Assembly: GCA_002344895.1 (NCBI GenBank)
Contig: DDUR01000061.1
Coordinates: 124,001 to 188,000, forward strand
Direction of reading: 5' to 3'
Source: Ignavibacteria bacterium UBA2333
GTDB taxonomy: Bacteria; Bacteroidota; Ignavibacteria; Kapaibacteriales; Kapaibacteriaceae
Length of the DNA: 64,000 bases
Shown here: piece by piece, positions 8,101-17,414 of the stretch
How positions within the stretch are numbered: position 1 is the stretch's first letter
Layout: each line of letters begins with the position of its first letter
Made by a program: the position numbers and the translations under genes
Notes under the pieces: generated by a model
Told to the model about the DNA's origin: nothing
What the model saw: only the letters and a program-made list of their open reading frames with translations
The model's database searches: none

Positions 8101-9327
8101 TCAAGGAACGACGTTGGCCACAAACCGACCAAGATAGGCTATCAATTCGCGTTCCGCTTGTTCCGCCGGCATCCACTCAAATTCAAAGACCATCCCGCCA
8201 TCTTCACCATCGCCTGTTACGACATGTCGGAATGGGGCAAAAGGGGCATCTTGTAGGACTACTCTACAGATATGTGCACGGATTCCGTAGTCATCAATGT
8301 CAACTGAGTAGAGATACTCCGGAGTGCCAAAATCTATTCCGGTTTCCTCCAACACTTCTCTCCGTGCTGCCGTCACAATGTCCTCAGTGAGTCCCACCGT
8401 CCCCTTCGGAATCTGTGGAGAAACTTCGGGAGCATCGGGACGGCGGAATACCAATATTTGTGGTTTGCCCTCCGAATGACGAACAATGTAGACAAGCGCT
8501 TTGGAAACAAGCACAGGAACGGCCAGGCCAACTGTTTGCTGAAGTGATCGGCGATATTCATCAGGCAGACCATCGGCGCACGCCAGAAACATTGCAGCTA
8601 CGTGATGACGGTATACATCGGAAGCAACAATAGGCAGTGCTTGAAGATGTCCCTGTATTGTTTCAACATCTCCACGAACCACCGGTCCCGTGACGGGTAT
8701 ACTCTCTCCAGTCTCGAGTGCACGAATGGCGTTTTCGACAGCCGTCCGGAGTATTGTTGGAATGAGGTCAATCGGCGATAACGTAACCGACGTAAGGAGT
8801 TCCGATGCAAGGACGACGGCATTCTGCACGACATTTGACGCTTCTACCGCAGCAGCGTGATAGACTCGCTTCTGGTGAGCATCTCCATCTCGTAATAGTA
8901 CAGGACGGCCGTTGAGCGCACGAACAAAGTTTATGAATTCCTGCTGATGTTCCTTAGCACACTCAATTCCCCACGAAACATTGCGGAGATCTTCAGCTCC
9001 TGCGCCACGACGGATTGTCTGGAATGGATGCACTGATGCCGTAACATATCCATCCTTCTCAAGTGGGGCTAGTACGGCTCGCGTTTGAGCACCAGAGACG
9101 TGAACAACGTAGGCAACCGAAGAAGGTTGTGATGGTAGAATCTGCCGTAAACGTCCAACCATCTCAGCGATGGCCGCATCCGGTACAGCAAGAAGTATCA
9201 AGTCCGCCTCAAGATGTTCTAGATCCGTGTGACGCCGAACCTTTGTCTGATATCCGTTGAGTTGCGCCGCAGCAGCAATGGCCGAGCCTGCGCGGCCGGA
9301 ACCAATGACGGTCACGGACTGGATCAC
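8101..9327 (-). CDS. fusion of DUF2520-type Rossmann oxidoreductase and Nudix hydrolase
   Basis: A 408-residue two-domain protein. Residues 5-270 are a Rossmann-type NAD(P) domain with the glycine motif VIGSGRAGSA (residues 7-16), and carry the DUF2520 hallmarks HPFQTIRRG and VYHAAAVEASN. Residues 275-408 are a Nudix domain with a perfect Nudix box (G-x5-E-x7-REVLEETGI, residues 309-331). The first half resembles small dehydrogenases of unknown substrate; the second should hydrolyse a nucleoside diphosphate linked to a moiety X. I chose the GTG at 9327, whose GTGA overlaps the cysS stop codon; an in-frame ATG at 9375 lies inside cysS and would add 16 unconserved-looking residues. Co-transcribed with cysS. 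Confidence 0.85.
   Translation of the reverse strand: MIQSVTVIGSGRAGSAIAAAAQLNGYQTKVRRHTDLEHLEADLILLAVPDAAIAEMVGRLRQILPSQPSSVAYVVHVSGAQTRAVLAPLEKDGYVTASVHPFQTIRRGAGAEDLRNVSWGIECAKEHQQEFINFVRALNGRPVLLRDGDAHQKRVYHAAAVEASNVVQNAVVLASELLTSVTLSPIDLIPTILRTAVENAIRALETGESIPVTGPVVRGDVETIQGHLQALPIVASDVYRHHVAAMFLACADGLPDEYRRSLQQTVGLAVPVLVSKALVYIVRHSEGKPQILVFRRPDAPEVSPQIPKGTVGLTEDIVTAARREVLEETGIDFGTPEYLYSVDIDDYGIRAHICRVVLQDAPFAPFRHVVTGDGEDGGMVFEFEWMPAEQAERELIAYLGRFVANVVP
8234..8247 (+). repeat. dispersed GGGGC-N4-GGGGC element, copy 2
   Basis: GGGGC-AAAA-GGGGC on the strand opposite the gene, in the Nudix part of the fusion, which reads A-P-F-A-P-F there. Confidence 0.65.
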
Positions 9328-10823
9328 GATCGGGGTTCCAGCACATAGCCGGCTGCTCCATCCTTCACAGACCAACCTTCGGCAGCAAGTACATCACGCA
9401 AACGATCTGATTCAGCCCAATTTTTTGCCGAACGAGCCGCCCAGCGTTCATCCGCCAGTTGTTGAATTCGTGCTGGAATCGAATGTGTCGGCCGAGCATC
9501 AAAACTCCATACGGCAACAACATCATTCACTCGAGACAGGTCTGCTAGGGCTGCATTTCGTTCCGAGTCCGACATCGTATTCATCACCACATCAACTGAC
9601 GATACGTAACCATACAGTTCCGACATTGCCGTCGGCGTGTGGAGATCGTCAGCAAATCGTTCAAACACGGAGGCGATTGATGGCACATCGGAGTGATACT
9701 GCTTTTCACCATCACGACTGGCGCCGTGTTCAATCAGTTTCCAGATCGTCTCCTGAATACGTCGTCGGCCCTTAGCCATTGCGGATACATTTTCAAAGGT
9801 AAAATTGTATACACTCCGATAATGTGCCGACATCATGGCGTAACGGATGTCAAGAGGGTCCAGGCCACGTTGTACAAGATCACTCAGCACAAAAAAGTTG
9901 CCAAGTGATTTTGACATTTTCCGACCTTCAACCTCAAGAAACTCGTTATGAAACCAGAACATAGCCTGATCATGACTATGATATCCAGCCGTGCACTGGG
10001 CGAGTTCATCTTCATGGTGAGGAAACCGCAGGTCAACGCCACCCGTATGGATGTCGAATGGTAGGCCTAGCAGGACTTTCGACATGGCAGAACATTCTAT
10101 ATGCCATCCTGGTCTTCCGGGTACGTTTTGTCCATCGACCTCAAAGTCCCAATAGGGTTCCTGCCCCTTTCGCCCCTTCCACAAGACGAAGTCACTGACG
10201 GATTCTCGATCATACTCATCGGCATCAATCCGTACACCTTCCCGGAAGTGTTCTTCGTCGATCTGAAAGATTCTCCCGTACGTTGCACGTCGGCCATCAG
10301 GCAGCTCTAGATTTCGATATGCCGACGTCGAGAAATACACCGAGCCATCAGATACATATCCAACACCGTGCCTAACGATGTCAAGGATAAGTTCCTGCAT
10401 GTCCTTGATGTAGTCTGTTGCACGAGGCATTGCAAAGAAGTGATCTTGACGTATTCCGACTGCTTGGATATCAGCTTTGAACAATCGTTCGAAATACATT
10501 GTAAACGTCCGAAGGTCTACAAGTGCATCGCCCGTTTGTGGCCCCATATCTTCCTTCCATCGAACGGACCCGCGTGCCGAACCATCAATTGTTTTATCAT
10601 CAATGTCCGTTACATTCATCACCCAGCGAACGTCATAACCTCCAATGGTACGCAGCGTGCGTTGTAACGTATCGGCAGCAATAAACGCTCTCAGGTTTCC
10701 GATATGAGCAGTGTCATAAACTGTTGGACCACAAGAGTACATTCGCACAATTCCGTCGTGGACGGGTGAGAATGTTTCAACGCTCTTTGTCAGGCTGTTA
10801 TACAGTCGAATCGGCAGTGTCAT
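9324..10823 (-). CDS. cysS: cysteinyl-tRNA synthetase
   Basis: Class I synthetase that charges tRNA-Cys, cytoplasmic, with one structural zinc. At 499 residues it is slightly longer than the common 460-480. The zinc/cysteine-binding start YSCGPTVYD (C31), the HIGH motif HIGN (residues 40-43), the block GRPGWHIECSAMS with FPHHEDELAQ, and the loop GRKMSKSLGN are all visible. A TACATTCG box ends 4 bases before the ATG and probably provides its own promoter just downstream of hutI. Its stop codon overlaps the start of the Rossmann-Nudix gene. Confidence 0.98.
   Translation of the reverse strand: MTLPIRLYNSLTKSVETFSPVHDGIVRMYSCGPTVYDTAHIGNLRAFIAADTLQRTLRTIGGYDVRWVMNVTDIDDKTIDGSARGSVRWKEDMGPQTGDALVDLRTFTMYFERLFKADIQAVGIRQDHFFAMPRATDYIKDMQELILDIVRHGVGYVSDGSVYFSTSAYRNLELPDGRRATYGRIFQIDEEHFREGVRIDADEYDRESVSDFVLWKGRKGQEPYWDFEVDGQNVPGRPGWHIECSAMSKVLLGLPFDIHTGGVDLRFPHHEDELAQCTAGYHSHDQAMFWFHNEFLEVEGRKMSKSLGNFFVLSDLVQRGLDPLDIRYAMMSAHYRSVYNFTFENVSAMAKGRRRIQETIWKLIEHGASRDGEKQYHSDVPSIASVFERFADDLHTPTAMSELYGYVSSVDVVMNTMSDSERNAALADLSRVNDVVAVWSFDARPTHSIPARIQQLADERWAARSAKNWAESDRLRDVLAAEGWSVKDGAAGYVLEPRS
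10163..10176 (-). repeat. dispersed GGGGC-N4-GGGGC element, copy 3
   Basis: Minus strand GGGGC-GAAA-GGGGC inside cysS, where it encodes K-G-R-K-G-Q, a different frame from copy 1. Confidence 0.6.
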
Positions 10824-10827
10824 GGTG

Positions 10828-10835
10828 CGAATGTA
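10828..10835 (-). promoter_or_regulatory. TAnnTTCG-type -7 box before cysS
   Basis: Minus-strand TACATTCG differs from TAnnTTTG by one base and ends 4 bases before the cysS ATG. It lies in the 18-base gap between hutI and cysS. Confidence 0.4.
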
Positions 10836-10841
10836 CGAACC

Positions 10842-12095
10842 CTATGCCACCATTTCTCCACGCACATACACTCCCAGGACATGGTTCACACCAAAGTGAT
10901 AGACGATATCGGCATACGTAGGAACATCATATAGCACCATGTCTGCCTCTTTGCCAACATCAATGCTGCCTACACGATCGTGAACACGCAGGGCGGCTGC
11001 ACCGTGAAGTGTTGCGGCAACAATGGCCTCCTCTATCGACATTCCGAGGGTCATACATGCAAGGGAGAGAACGTTTTGCATGTTTTCAGAAAGGCATGAT
11101 CCTGGATTACAATCTGTTGCCAGGGCCACAATGGCTCCACGATCAATCATCATACGTGCATTCGGCGGTGGCAGACGCAGGGTATATGCTGTACCTGGCA
11201 GAAGTGTACAAACGACTCCTGCGTCACGAAGAGCGTCAACATCTGCCTCGGTCGTATACTCAAGATGATCTGCACTCACACAACCAAGCCGAGCGGCCAT
11301 ATTCGACGCTCCGATGGCGGCAATTTCATCGGCATGCACCTTGAGGCCAAGTCCATATCCAGATGCGGCCTGGAGGATGATTTCTGACTGCTCAACGGAA
11401 AAGAAACCTTTATCCGTGAAGACGTCACAAAATGACAGTACGTCGATATCCGCAACGGCCGGCAACATATCGTCAACAATATGTCGAACGTAGTCATCGG
11501 GAGAAGATCGGAACTCCGGGGGCACGTCGTGCGCCGCCATAAAGGTTGAAACGAGGCGGATATCAACTTCTCGAGCCACCTCTACCGCAGCATTGAGCAG
11601 CTTTACTTCGCTTTCAAGGTTTAAACCATATCCCGACTTAACCTCAATAAACGTTGTACCGTGTTCGAGAGCACGCTGTGCATGTTGTGTTGCAACGTGA
11701 ACGATTTCGTCGGCCGAGGCCTCTCGCACGGCGCGCATCGTGGTGAGGATTCCTCCGCCCTCTGCAGCTATTGTGGTATACGGCACCCCGGAGAGCCTGC
11801 GTGCAAACTCGTGGGCGCGTGACCCAGCATAGACGATATGCGTGTGAGAGTCCACAAATCCCGGAAGAACTGTCAACCCACTGCAGTCGTCGAGTTGAAG
11901 TTCTTCTGGTGCAATACCAAGACTCGAACAAGCATCAGCGAATTCAGTCATCGGACCACGCCAGCGGATTACGTCATCAAAAATGACAGCTCCGTCGCGA
12001 ATCTCACCAAGGTCACGCATTGATGACCCCGTCTTTGCGCGTTTCCCATCACTCGCAACTGTTACAAGGCTTGAAATATTGATCAGTGCTTTCAA
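10842..12095 (-). CDS. hutI: imidazolonepropionase
   Basis: Third step of histidine degradation: hydrolyses 4-imidazolone-5-propionate to N-formimino-L-glutamate in the cytoplasm. The 417 residues match the family. The amidohydrolase metal site shows as GFVDSHTHIVYAGSR (H84, H86), KVHADEIAA, VSADHLEYT and ALATDCNPGS. No hutH, hutU or hutG lies in the window; instead it is translationally coupled (ATGA) to a 98-residue gene, then manC and asd, so it is an orphan hut gene here. The rest of the pathway may be elsewhere in the genome. Confidence 0.95.
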   Translation of the reverse strand: MKALINISSLVTVASDGKRAKTGSSMRDLGEIRDGAVIFDDVIRWRGPMTEFADACSSLGIAPEELQLDDCSGLTVLPGFVDSHTHIVYAGSRAHEFARRLSGVPYTTIAAEGGGILTTMRAVREASADEIVHVATQHAQRALEHGTTFIEVKSGYGLNLESEVKLLNAAVEVAREVDIRLVSTFMAAHDVPPEFRSSPDDYVRHIVDDMLPAVADIDVLSFCDVFTDKGFFSVEQSEIILQAASGYGLGLKVHADEIAAIGASNMAARLGCVSADHLEYTTEADVDALRDAGVVCTLLPGTAYTLRLPPPNARMMIDRGAIVALATDCNPGSCLSENMQNVLSLACMTLGMSIEEAIVAATLHGAAALRVHDRVGSIDVGKEADMVLYDVPTYADIVYHFGVNHVLGVYVRGEMVA

Positions 12096-12388
12096 CGATG
12101 TTCCCTTCGAGTACGAGCCTTTTGTAGTTGTCGTTCGATAATCAGATCGGCCAGCAGATCAGGCACGTCAGGAGGAATGGCTGTCGTAAAGATCTCATTC
12201 ACACGCTGTTCCTGGACATCAATACGATACAGCGCAGCCATTAACCGCTCAGGATTTGACGTCAGGAGTTGAATGATTCTGTTCACAAGTGCGGCTCGAA
12301 CGGCCTCGAGTGATTCAACTTCGTCAAGATCAAAGGTCAGAGAAATTTTCTCTGCAGCACTTCGCGCTAGTTCATCGTCAGATGACAT
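12092..12388 (-). CDS. conserved-looking small helical protein, function unknown
   Basis: 98 residues, acidic N-terminal half and basic C-terminus (QLQKARTRREHR), predicted mostly alpha-helical with no signal peptide or membrane segment. I do not recognise the family. It is sandwiched with overlaps on both sides: 11 bases with manC upstream and 4 bases (ATGA) with hutI downstream, which argues that it is really translated. A role linked to its neighbours cannot be inferred. Confidence 0.75.
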   Translation of the reverse strand: MSSDDELARSAAEKISLTFDLDEVESLEAVRAALVNRIIQLLTSNPERLMAALYRIDVQEQRVNEIFTTAIPPDVPDLLADLIIERQLQKARTRREHR

Positions 12389-13505
12389 CTTCTCGTCCGG
12401 ATTCTCGTAGCAGAGTCACAAGCTTCTTCACGTCCTGTGCACGATCCTTGCTGCAGATCATCGTTGCGTCCTGTGTTGACACAACAACAACATTCTCCAT
12501 ACCTAGTGTGGTAACAACATGGCCATCATCTCGTGTATTGACGATAATGGACGACGACGTGTCAATGGTATACACATCACCTTGTATGACGTTCATTGAC
12601 TCATCCTGTTCACGCAGGCGATCCATTGCATCCCACGAACCCACATCGTCCCACGGAAACGTGGCCGGAACAACAACAACATTTTCTGCTTGTTCCATCA
12701 CGCCATAGTCGATGCTGACGTCCGGTAACGACTCAAACGTCGATCGTACGGATTCCGTTATACCTTGAGATGTTGCAGCAGTGTGAAAATTCCCGGCAAG
12801 GATGGCGTCGCGCATCGTGTGATGGGCCGTACCAACGACTGGCAGCGACTTCATCATTGCCGCGTTGAGTGACTCGGTTGACCAGAAGAACATGCCGGAG
12901 TTCCAGAGATATCTACCACTCACGACGTAGTCAAGAGCAACGTCACGCTCGGGTTTTTCGCGGAAGGACATAACCTTCATCGGACGCCCCGCCTCAAGAG
13001 CGCTGTGTGCGGCGACTTCGATATATCCATAACCTGTTTCTGGTCGTGTAGGCCGGATACCCAACGTTACAAGTACGGCGTCATGCTCTGCCGCTGCTAA
13101 TGCAGTGGTAACATTCTCCCGAAATGCGTCAACATCTCCGATAAAGTGGTCAGCCGTGAGGACGGCCATGGTAGCCCCGTTTGCGCCTTTCCCGAACTCG
13201 CGTGCATCAATAACAGCGGCAGCAAGGGCAAGACAGGGTGCTGTATTTCGCTTGGCAGGTTCTGCGATCACGTTTGCTGGAGGTAGAGCCGGTACACCGG
13301 CAATAATGGCCTCTCGCAATACTTCGGACGTGATAACGAGAATTCTTTCTGCTGGTACAAGTGGTGCGATACGCTGAATTGCTTCGTCGAGCATCGTCAG
13401 TGAAGGCGATGTTAAACGTAACAACTGTTTTGGATGCTGTTTTCTGCTCCATGGCCAAAAACGCTCACCGGATCCTCCAGCCATGATGACAACGTACGGC
13501 GTCAT
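12378..13505 (-). CDS. manC: mannose-1-phosphate guanylyltransferase
   Basis: Makes GDP-mannose from GTP and mannose 1-phosphate, the activated sugar for glycans and lipopolysaccharide-type polymers. The nucleotidyltransferase signature GGSGERFWPWSR is at residues 10-21, and the substrate loop FREKP follows SGRPM-type sequence near residue 185. At 375 residues it contains only the transferase domain, without the fused phosphomannose isomerase cupin found in many proteobacterial enzymes. Its ATG overlaps the asd stop codon by 4 bases. Confidence 0.93.
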   Translation of the reverse strand: MTPYVVIMAGGSGERFWPWSRKQHPKQLLRLTSPSLTMLDEAIQRIAPLVPAERILVITSEVLREAIIAGVPALPPANVIAEPAKRNTAPCLALAAAVIDAREFGKGANGATMAVLTADHFIGDVDAFRENVTTALAAAEHDAVLVTLGIRPTRPETGYGYIEVAAHSALEAGRPMKVMSFREKPERDVALDYVVSGRYLWNSGMFFWSTESLNAAMMKSLPVVGTAHHTMRDAILAGNFHTAATSQGITESVRSTFESLPDVSIDYGVMEQAENVVVVPATFPWDDVGSWDAMDRLREQDESMNVIQGDVYTIDTSSSIIVNTRDDGHVVTTLGMENVVVVSTQDATMICSKDRAQDVKKLVTLLRESGREDVI

Positions 13506-14479
13506 TGAAGGACCTCAAGAATCTGAACAGCATTTGTAGCAGCACCCTTACGGAGATTATCAGCAACAACCCATAACAACATACCTCGTTCTACCGAAGG
13601 ATCACGACGCAGTCGACCTACATAGACAGGATCTGTGGATGCTGCCTGCACGGGTGTCGGATAGACGTCGTGTGATGGATCATCAAGTACGACGATGCCT
13701 GGTGACGACGTCAAGAGTGATCGGACGTCGGAGATCGTAAAGTCGCGAATCGTTTCCACGGCAACACTCTCGGAGTGCGCTCCCAACACTGGCACACGTA
13801 CGCATGTAACCACGATCGGAAGTGAATCGAGGTGAAGGATTCGGCGCGTTTCTCGCATCATCTTGACCTCTTCTTCCGACCATTCAGAAGATTCAGGGAA
13901 GGAGTGGAAGACTGTATTGTAGGCTAGCGGATGTGAAGAAATCCGCGATTCTGCAACACGTCCGGCAAGCTCTGCTTGCAGATGATCAACACCTTTCTGG
14001 CCAGCTCCGCTCACACTTTGATACGTACTCACAACAACGCGACGAAGACCGTATTCATCGTGTAACGGTTTGAGAGCCACAACAAGTTGAATTGTTGAGC
14101 AATTGGGATTTGCGATAATGCCCTTGGGTCGATTGTGAACATCTGCGGCATTCACCTCCGGAACCACAAGGGGTACATCCGGATCCATTCTCCAAGCGCT
14201 CGAGTTGTCAATGACCACACAGCCACGCGATGCAGCTATTGGTGCCCAGTGTTTACTTGCGACTCCTCCGGCGCTGAACAATGCCACGTCAACACCGTCA
14301 AAGGCTTGCTCAGTGATCTCGGCAACAGTCACATTGTCACCTTTCCATGGGACAACGGAACCGGCAGACCTTGCTGAGGCAAGCATGCGGATTTCAGAAA
14401 CGGGAACCTGTCGTTCCTCAAGGACTCGTGCCATTGTGCGGCCAACAAGGCCGGTGGCACCAACGATAGCGACAACCAT
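13502..14479 (-). CDS. asd: aspartate-semialdehyde dehydrogenase
   Basis: Reduces aspartyl 4-phosphate to aspartate semialdehyde with NADPH, feeding lysine/diaminopimelate, threonine and methionine synthesis. The N-terminus VAIVGATGLVGR is the nucleotide-binding loop, and the catalytic cysteine is C127 in NPNCSTIQ. 325 residues from the ATG at 14479; the frame is open for 20 more codons upstream, but homology starts at M-V-V-A-I-V-G, so the inner start is preferred. Its 5' end is divergent from the PAP2 gene with 46 bases between the chosen starts. Confidence 0.96.
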   Translation of the reverse strand: MVVAIVGATGLVGRTMARVLEERQVPVSEIRMLASARSAGSVVPWKGDNVTVAEITEQAFDGVDVALFSAGGVASKHWAPIAASRGCVVIDNSSAWRMDPDVPLVVPEVNAADVHNRPKGIIANPNCSTIQLVVALKPLHDEYGLRRVVVSTYQSVSGAGQKGVDHLQAELAGRVAESRISSHPLAYNTVFHSFPESSEWSEEEVKMMRETRRILHLDSLPIVVTCVRVPVLGAHSESVAVETIRDFTISDVRSLLTSSPGIVVLDDPSHDVYPTPVQAASTDPVYVGRLRRDPSVERGMLLWVVADNLRKGAATNAVQILEVLQ

Positions 14480-14514
14480 TCTGCGAAGATCGGAATTCTC
14501 CCGGCCAATGAACC

Positions 14515-14522
14515 TATTTTCG
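14515..14522 (+). promoter_or_regulatory. TAnnTTCG-type -7 box of the PAP2 gene
   Basis: TATTTTCG, one base from the consensus, ends 3 bases before the ATG at 14526. This close spacing decides between the two in-frame ATGs (14508 and 14526) in favour of the second. Confidence 0.4.
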
Positions 14523-14525
14523 CAG

Positions 14526-15245
14526 ATGTTCCGCTCCACACATCAGATCTGCATCGTCTTCTTGATTATCGTTCTGAACGGCATTCCGCTGCAGGCACAA
14601 TCATGTGAAGACCTCCCCTGGGATCCTGCCCTCGTGCGATCATGGAATGGTGTAGGAGGTCCGGCCTTGCTCACGACATCAAAGGTGGCATCTGATGCTT
14701 TGTTGCCGCTTGCCATAGGTGTGCCGGTAACGCTAACGGTCTTGGGTCACATCGAAGGTATTGGCACACAAGCGGAGCGTCGCAAACTCAGCGAAACAGG
14801 ACTCCAGAGTTTTGTCACCATGGGTATTACCTACGGCTCAGTTGTTGTGCTCAAACACGTGTTTGATCGCGAGAGACCGTATCAGGCCTATCCCAACTGT
14901 ATCAAGAACTACCGCTCCGATGCTGATGGCTCCTTCCCCTCCGGACATTCGGCGGGATCAGCCGCTTTGGCAACAACACTCTCACTACGTTATCCAACGT
15001 GGTACGTTATTGGCCCATCCGTGGCCTATGCTTTGTACACGGGATTCAGTCGGATCCACCTCGGAATGCACCACCTGACAGACGTTGTAGCTGGATATGC
15101 ACTCGGATCAGGCATTGCTGTGGTTGTCCACGTCTTGTCGGAAGAACTCTTCGACTTGGCTGACCCACTCTTACCGTCGGACACACAACCAGGAGCGATG
15201 ATCGTTCCGCAGACGAACGTGTTCTCAATCTCCATTCCCTTCTAG
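14526..15245 (+). CDS. PAP2-family membrane-associated phosphatase
   Basis: A 239-residue protein with an N-terminal signal peptide or first membrane helix (residues 8-24) and further hydrophobic segments. All three acid-phosphatase motifs are present: K-H-V-F-D-R-E-R-P, FPSGHSAGS, and SRIHLGMHHLTDV. These define the type 2 phosphatidic acid phosphatase superfamily, which dephosphorylates lipid phosphates or undecaprenyl pyrophosphate in the periplasm. Which lipid is used here is not determinable. An alternative start at 14508 adds six residues. It is followed two bases later by the nitrilase gene. Confidence 0.9.
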   Translation: MFRSTHQICIVFLIIVLNGIPLQAQSCEDLPWDPALVRSWNGVGGPALLTTSKVASDALLPLAIGVPVTLTVLGHIEGIGTQAERRKLSETGLQSFVTMGITYGSVVVLKHVFDRERPYQAYPNCIKNYRSDADGSFPSGHSAGSAALATTLSLRYPTWYVIGPSVAYALYTGFSRIHLGMHHLTDVVAGYALGSGIAVVVHVLSEELFDLADPLLPSDTQPGAMIVPQTNVFSISIPF

Positions 15246-15247
15246 GC

Positions 15248-16033
15248 ATGAAGCTCGCCGTTGTCCAGTACAGTCCGATACGCGGTGATGTAACGCATAA
15301 CATCGCTGCGATTGTTGACCACATTCGCGCGACAGATGCAAACGTTATCGTGTTCCCCGAATTGGCCACAAGTGGATACTTCTTCTACGACACGGCATCT
15401 GCGCGGCCATTTGCACGCCATGCCGAAGAGCTCGAGGAAATCATCGCAGCAGCTAAAACAGCACGACGAACCGTTGTCTGCGGATTTCTGGAAGGGGGCA
15501 AACGGGGCCCGCTCTATAACTCCGCACTCATTGCTTTGTCGGACGGAGCAACAATGGTCTATCGGAAAACACATCGTTTTTATCGTGAAGTTGATGTGTT
15601 TGCTCCAGGAGATACCGGATTCTTTGTGATTGACCTGCCCGACGTGGATTGTCGTCTTGGCACAATGATCTGTTATGACTGGAGATTCCCGGAGAGCGCT
15701 CGCACGCTGGCACTTAAAGGTGCTGACGTTATCGCCTGTCCTTCCAACCTTGTGACACACATCTGGCGCACGGCAATGCCTGTACGAGCTCTTGAAAACA
15801 AGGTATGGCTTGCCGTAGCCAACCGAAGTGGAGAAGAAACAGTTTCGAATGAAACGGTTCGGTTTAATGGCGATAGTGTTATCTATACGCCAGCTGGGGC
15901 CGTGGCTGCATCGTGTGGACCAACTCAGGATGAAACGATCATTGTTGATATTGATCCCCTGGCAACACGAGACAAACATTTTAACACTTACAACGACATT
16001 TTCGCCGACCGGCGACCGGACATGTACGCATGA
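15248..16033 (+). CDS. carbon-nitrogen hydrolase (nitrilase superfamily amidase)
   Basis: A 261-residue cytoplasmic amidase of the nitrilase superfamily. The Glu-Lys-Cys catalytic triad reads E38 (FPELATSG), K107 (YRKTHRF) and C142 (MICYDWRFPE). Close relatives are omega-amidases, deaminated-glutathione amidases and N-carbamoyl-amine hydrolases; I cannot choose among them. It sits in a compact operon between the PAP2 gene (2 bases upstream) and murC (4-base ATGA overlap). Confidence 0.92.
   Translation: MKLAVVQYSPIRGDVTHNIAAIVDHIRATDANVIVFPELATSGYFFYDTASARPFARHAEELEEIIAAAKTARRTVVCGFLEGGKRGPLYNSALIALSDGATMVYRKTHRFYREVDVFAPGDTGFFVIDLPDVDCRLGTMICYDWRFPESARTLALKGADVIACPSNLVTHIWRTAMPVRALENKVWLAVANRSGEETVSNETVRFNGDSVIYTPAGAVAASCGPTQDETIIVDIDPLATRDKHFNTYNDIFADRRPDMYA
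15495..15508 (+). repeat. dispersed GGGGC-N4-GGGGC element, copy 4
   Basis: GGGGC-AAAC-GGGGC in the nitrilase gene, encoding G-G-K-R-G-P, in a different frame from the rpe copy. Confidence 0.55.
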
Positions 16034-17397
16034 CATTTAGCACCATCAATCGCATCCACTTTGTTGGTATCGGTGGTATCGGCATGAGCGGAATTGCCGA
16101 AATCCTCATCACACAAGGATTTTTAATCTCAGGATCTGATCTGCATCGCAGTGACGTCACCGACTACCTTGAGCAACGTGGAGCTCGTATTACGATTGGC
16201 CACGACGCAGCGCATATAGAGGATGCAGAACTTGTTGTGTACTCCAGTGCAGTTCGGGTAGACGACAATGTTGAGACGAAGGCTGCAAAAGAACGTGGCA
16301 TTCCTCTTATCAGACGTGCTGAAATGTTAAGTGAGGTATCCCGGCTTAAATACACACTTGCTATTGCGGGGACCCATGGGAAAACGACAACGACGTCTAT
16401 GTGCGGCCTTGTGCTGATGAAGGCGGGACTCGATCCAACGGTGATCGTTGGCGGGCGTCTTAAGGGACTCGGCGGTACAAATGCGCGCCTCGGAACGGGT
16501 GAGTGGATTGTCCTTGAAGCTGATGAATATGACCGATCATTCTTGCAGCTCCTTCCAACGATTGCCGTCATAACAAACGTTGAGGCCGATCACCTGGACA
16601 TCTACACGGACCTTGACGACATACGCGGAGCGTTTTGCGAGTTCGCTGACAAGGTACCGTTCTACGGAGTGACGGCCATTTGTCTGGATGACGCAGGAGT
16701 ACGTAGTATTCTGCCGAATCTGTTCAAGCGGACCTCAACATTTGGATTGTCGCCTCAGTGTGGGACACGGGCCATCAACGTACGGAATCACGAACGATCC
16801 ACGACATTTACCCTCGTCCACCACGATCAGGAACTGGGTGACATCACGTTAAATGTCCCGGGTGACCATAACATTCGCAACGCTCTCGCAGCATGTTGTG
16901 TGGCACTCCAGCTCAACATTCCATTTTCAGCAATCAAGGATGGCCTTGAGGAGTTTACAGGTGTTGATCGTCGCTTTGAGATACGCGGAGAGTCTGATGG
17001 AATCCTCTTTGTCGATGACTACGCCCATCATCCTACGGAAGTGCGTGCTACACTCGCTGCGGCACGAAAAGGGTGGGATCGGCGAATCGTAGCTGTTTTT
17101 CAGCCCCATACCTTTACGCGCACACGAGACTTTGTCGAAGAATTCGCCACCTCATTTGATGATGCCGATATCGTGATAATTACCGACGTCTATGCGGCTC
17201 GCGAAAAGCCAATCGAGGGGGTAACCGGTGAGATTGTCGCTGAAGCAGCACGACGGGCCGGTCACCGTAATGTGCACTATGCAGCAGATCTTCACGTCGC
17301 AACGTCGTCCGTCCGCCAACTTAGCCGTCCTGGCGACGTCGTAATCACCCTTGGTGCTGGTGACGTATGGAAGGTAGGGCGCGCTTTCGTGGACTGA
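16030..17397 (+). CDS. murC: UDP-N-acetylmuramate--L-alanine ligase
   Basis: Adds L-Ala to UDP-MurNAc with ATP, the first peptide step of peptidoglycan precursor synthesis in the cytoplasm. 455 residues. The N-terminal nucleotide-sugar loop HFVGIGGIGMSGIA, the ATP P-loop GTHGKTT (residues 114-120), DEYDRSF and the C-terminal-domain motif DDYAHHPTE are all visible. It is not in a dcw/mur cluster here. It overlaps the preceding amidase gene by 4 bases. Confidence 0.98.
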   Translation: MTFSTINRIHFVGIGGIGMSGIAEILITQGFLISGSDLHRSDVTDYLEQRGARITIGHDAAHIEDAELVVYSSAVRVDDNVETKAAKERGIPLIRRAEMLSEVSRLKYTLAIAGTHGKTTTTSMCGLVLMKAGLDPTVIVGGRLKGLGGTNARLGTGEWIVLEADEYDRSFLQLLPTIAVITNVEADHLDIYTDLDDIRGAFCEFADKVPFYGVTAICLDDAGVRSILPNLFKRTSTFGLSPQCGTRAINVRNHERSTTFTLVHHDQELGDITLNVPGDHNIRNALAACCVALQLNIPFSAIKDGLEEFTGVDRRFEIRGESDGILFVDDYAHHPTEVRATLAAARKGWDRRIVAVFQPHTFTRTRDFVEEFATSFDDADIVIITDVYAAREKPIEGVTGEIVAEAARRAGHRNVHYAADLHVATSSVRQLSRPGDVVITLGAGDVWKVGRAFVD

Positions 17398-17414
17398 CAC
17401 AGGCCTCTACTGCC

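Noticed and set aside
9328..9375. Longer start (ATG 9375) for the Rossmann-Nudix gene
   Set aside because: It lies inside cysS and precedes the Rossmann strand; the GTG overlapping the cysS stop codon is more consistent with the other 4-base overlaps here.
15242..16036. 264-residue minus-strand frame opposite the nitrilase gene
   Set aside because: It is the mirror of a well-conserved gene, cysteine-rich and without family features; its length follows from the codon structure of the plus strand.
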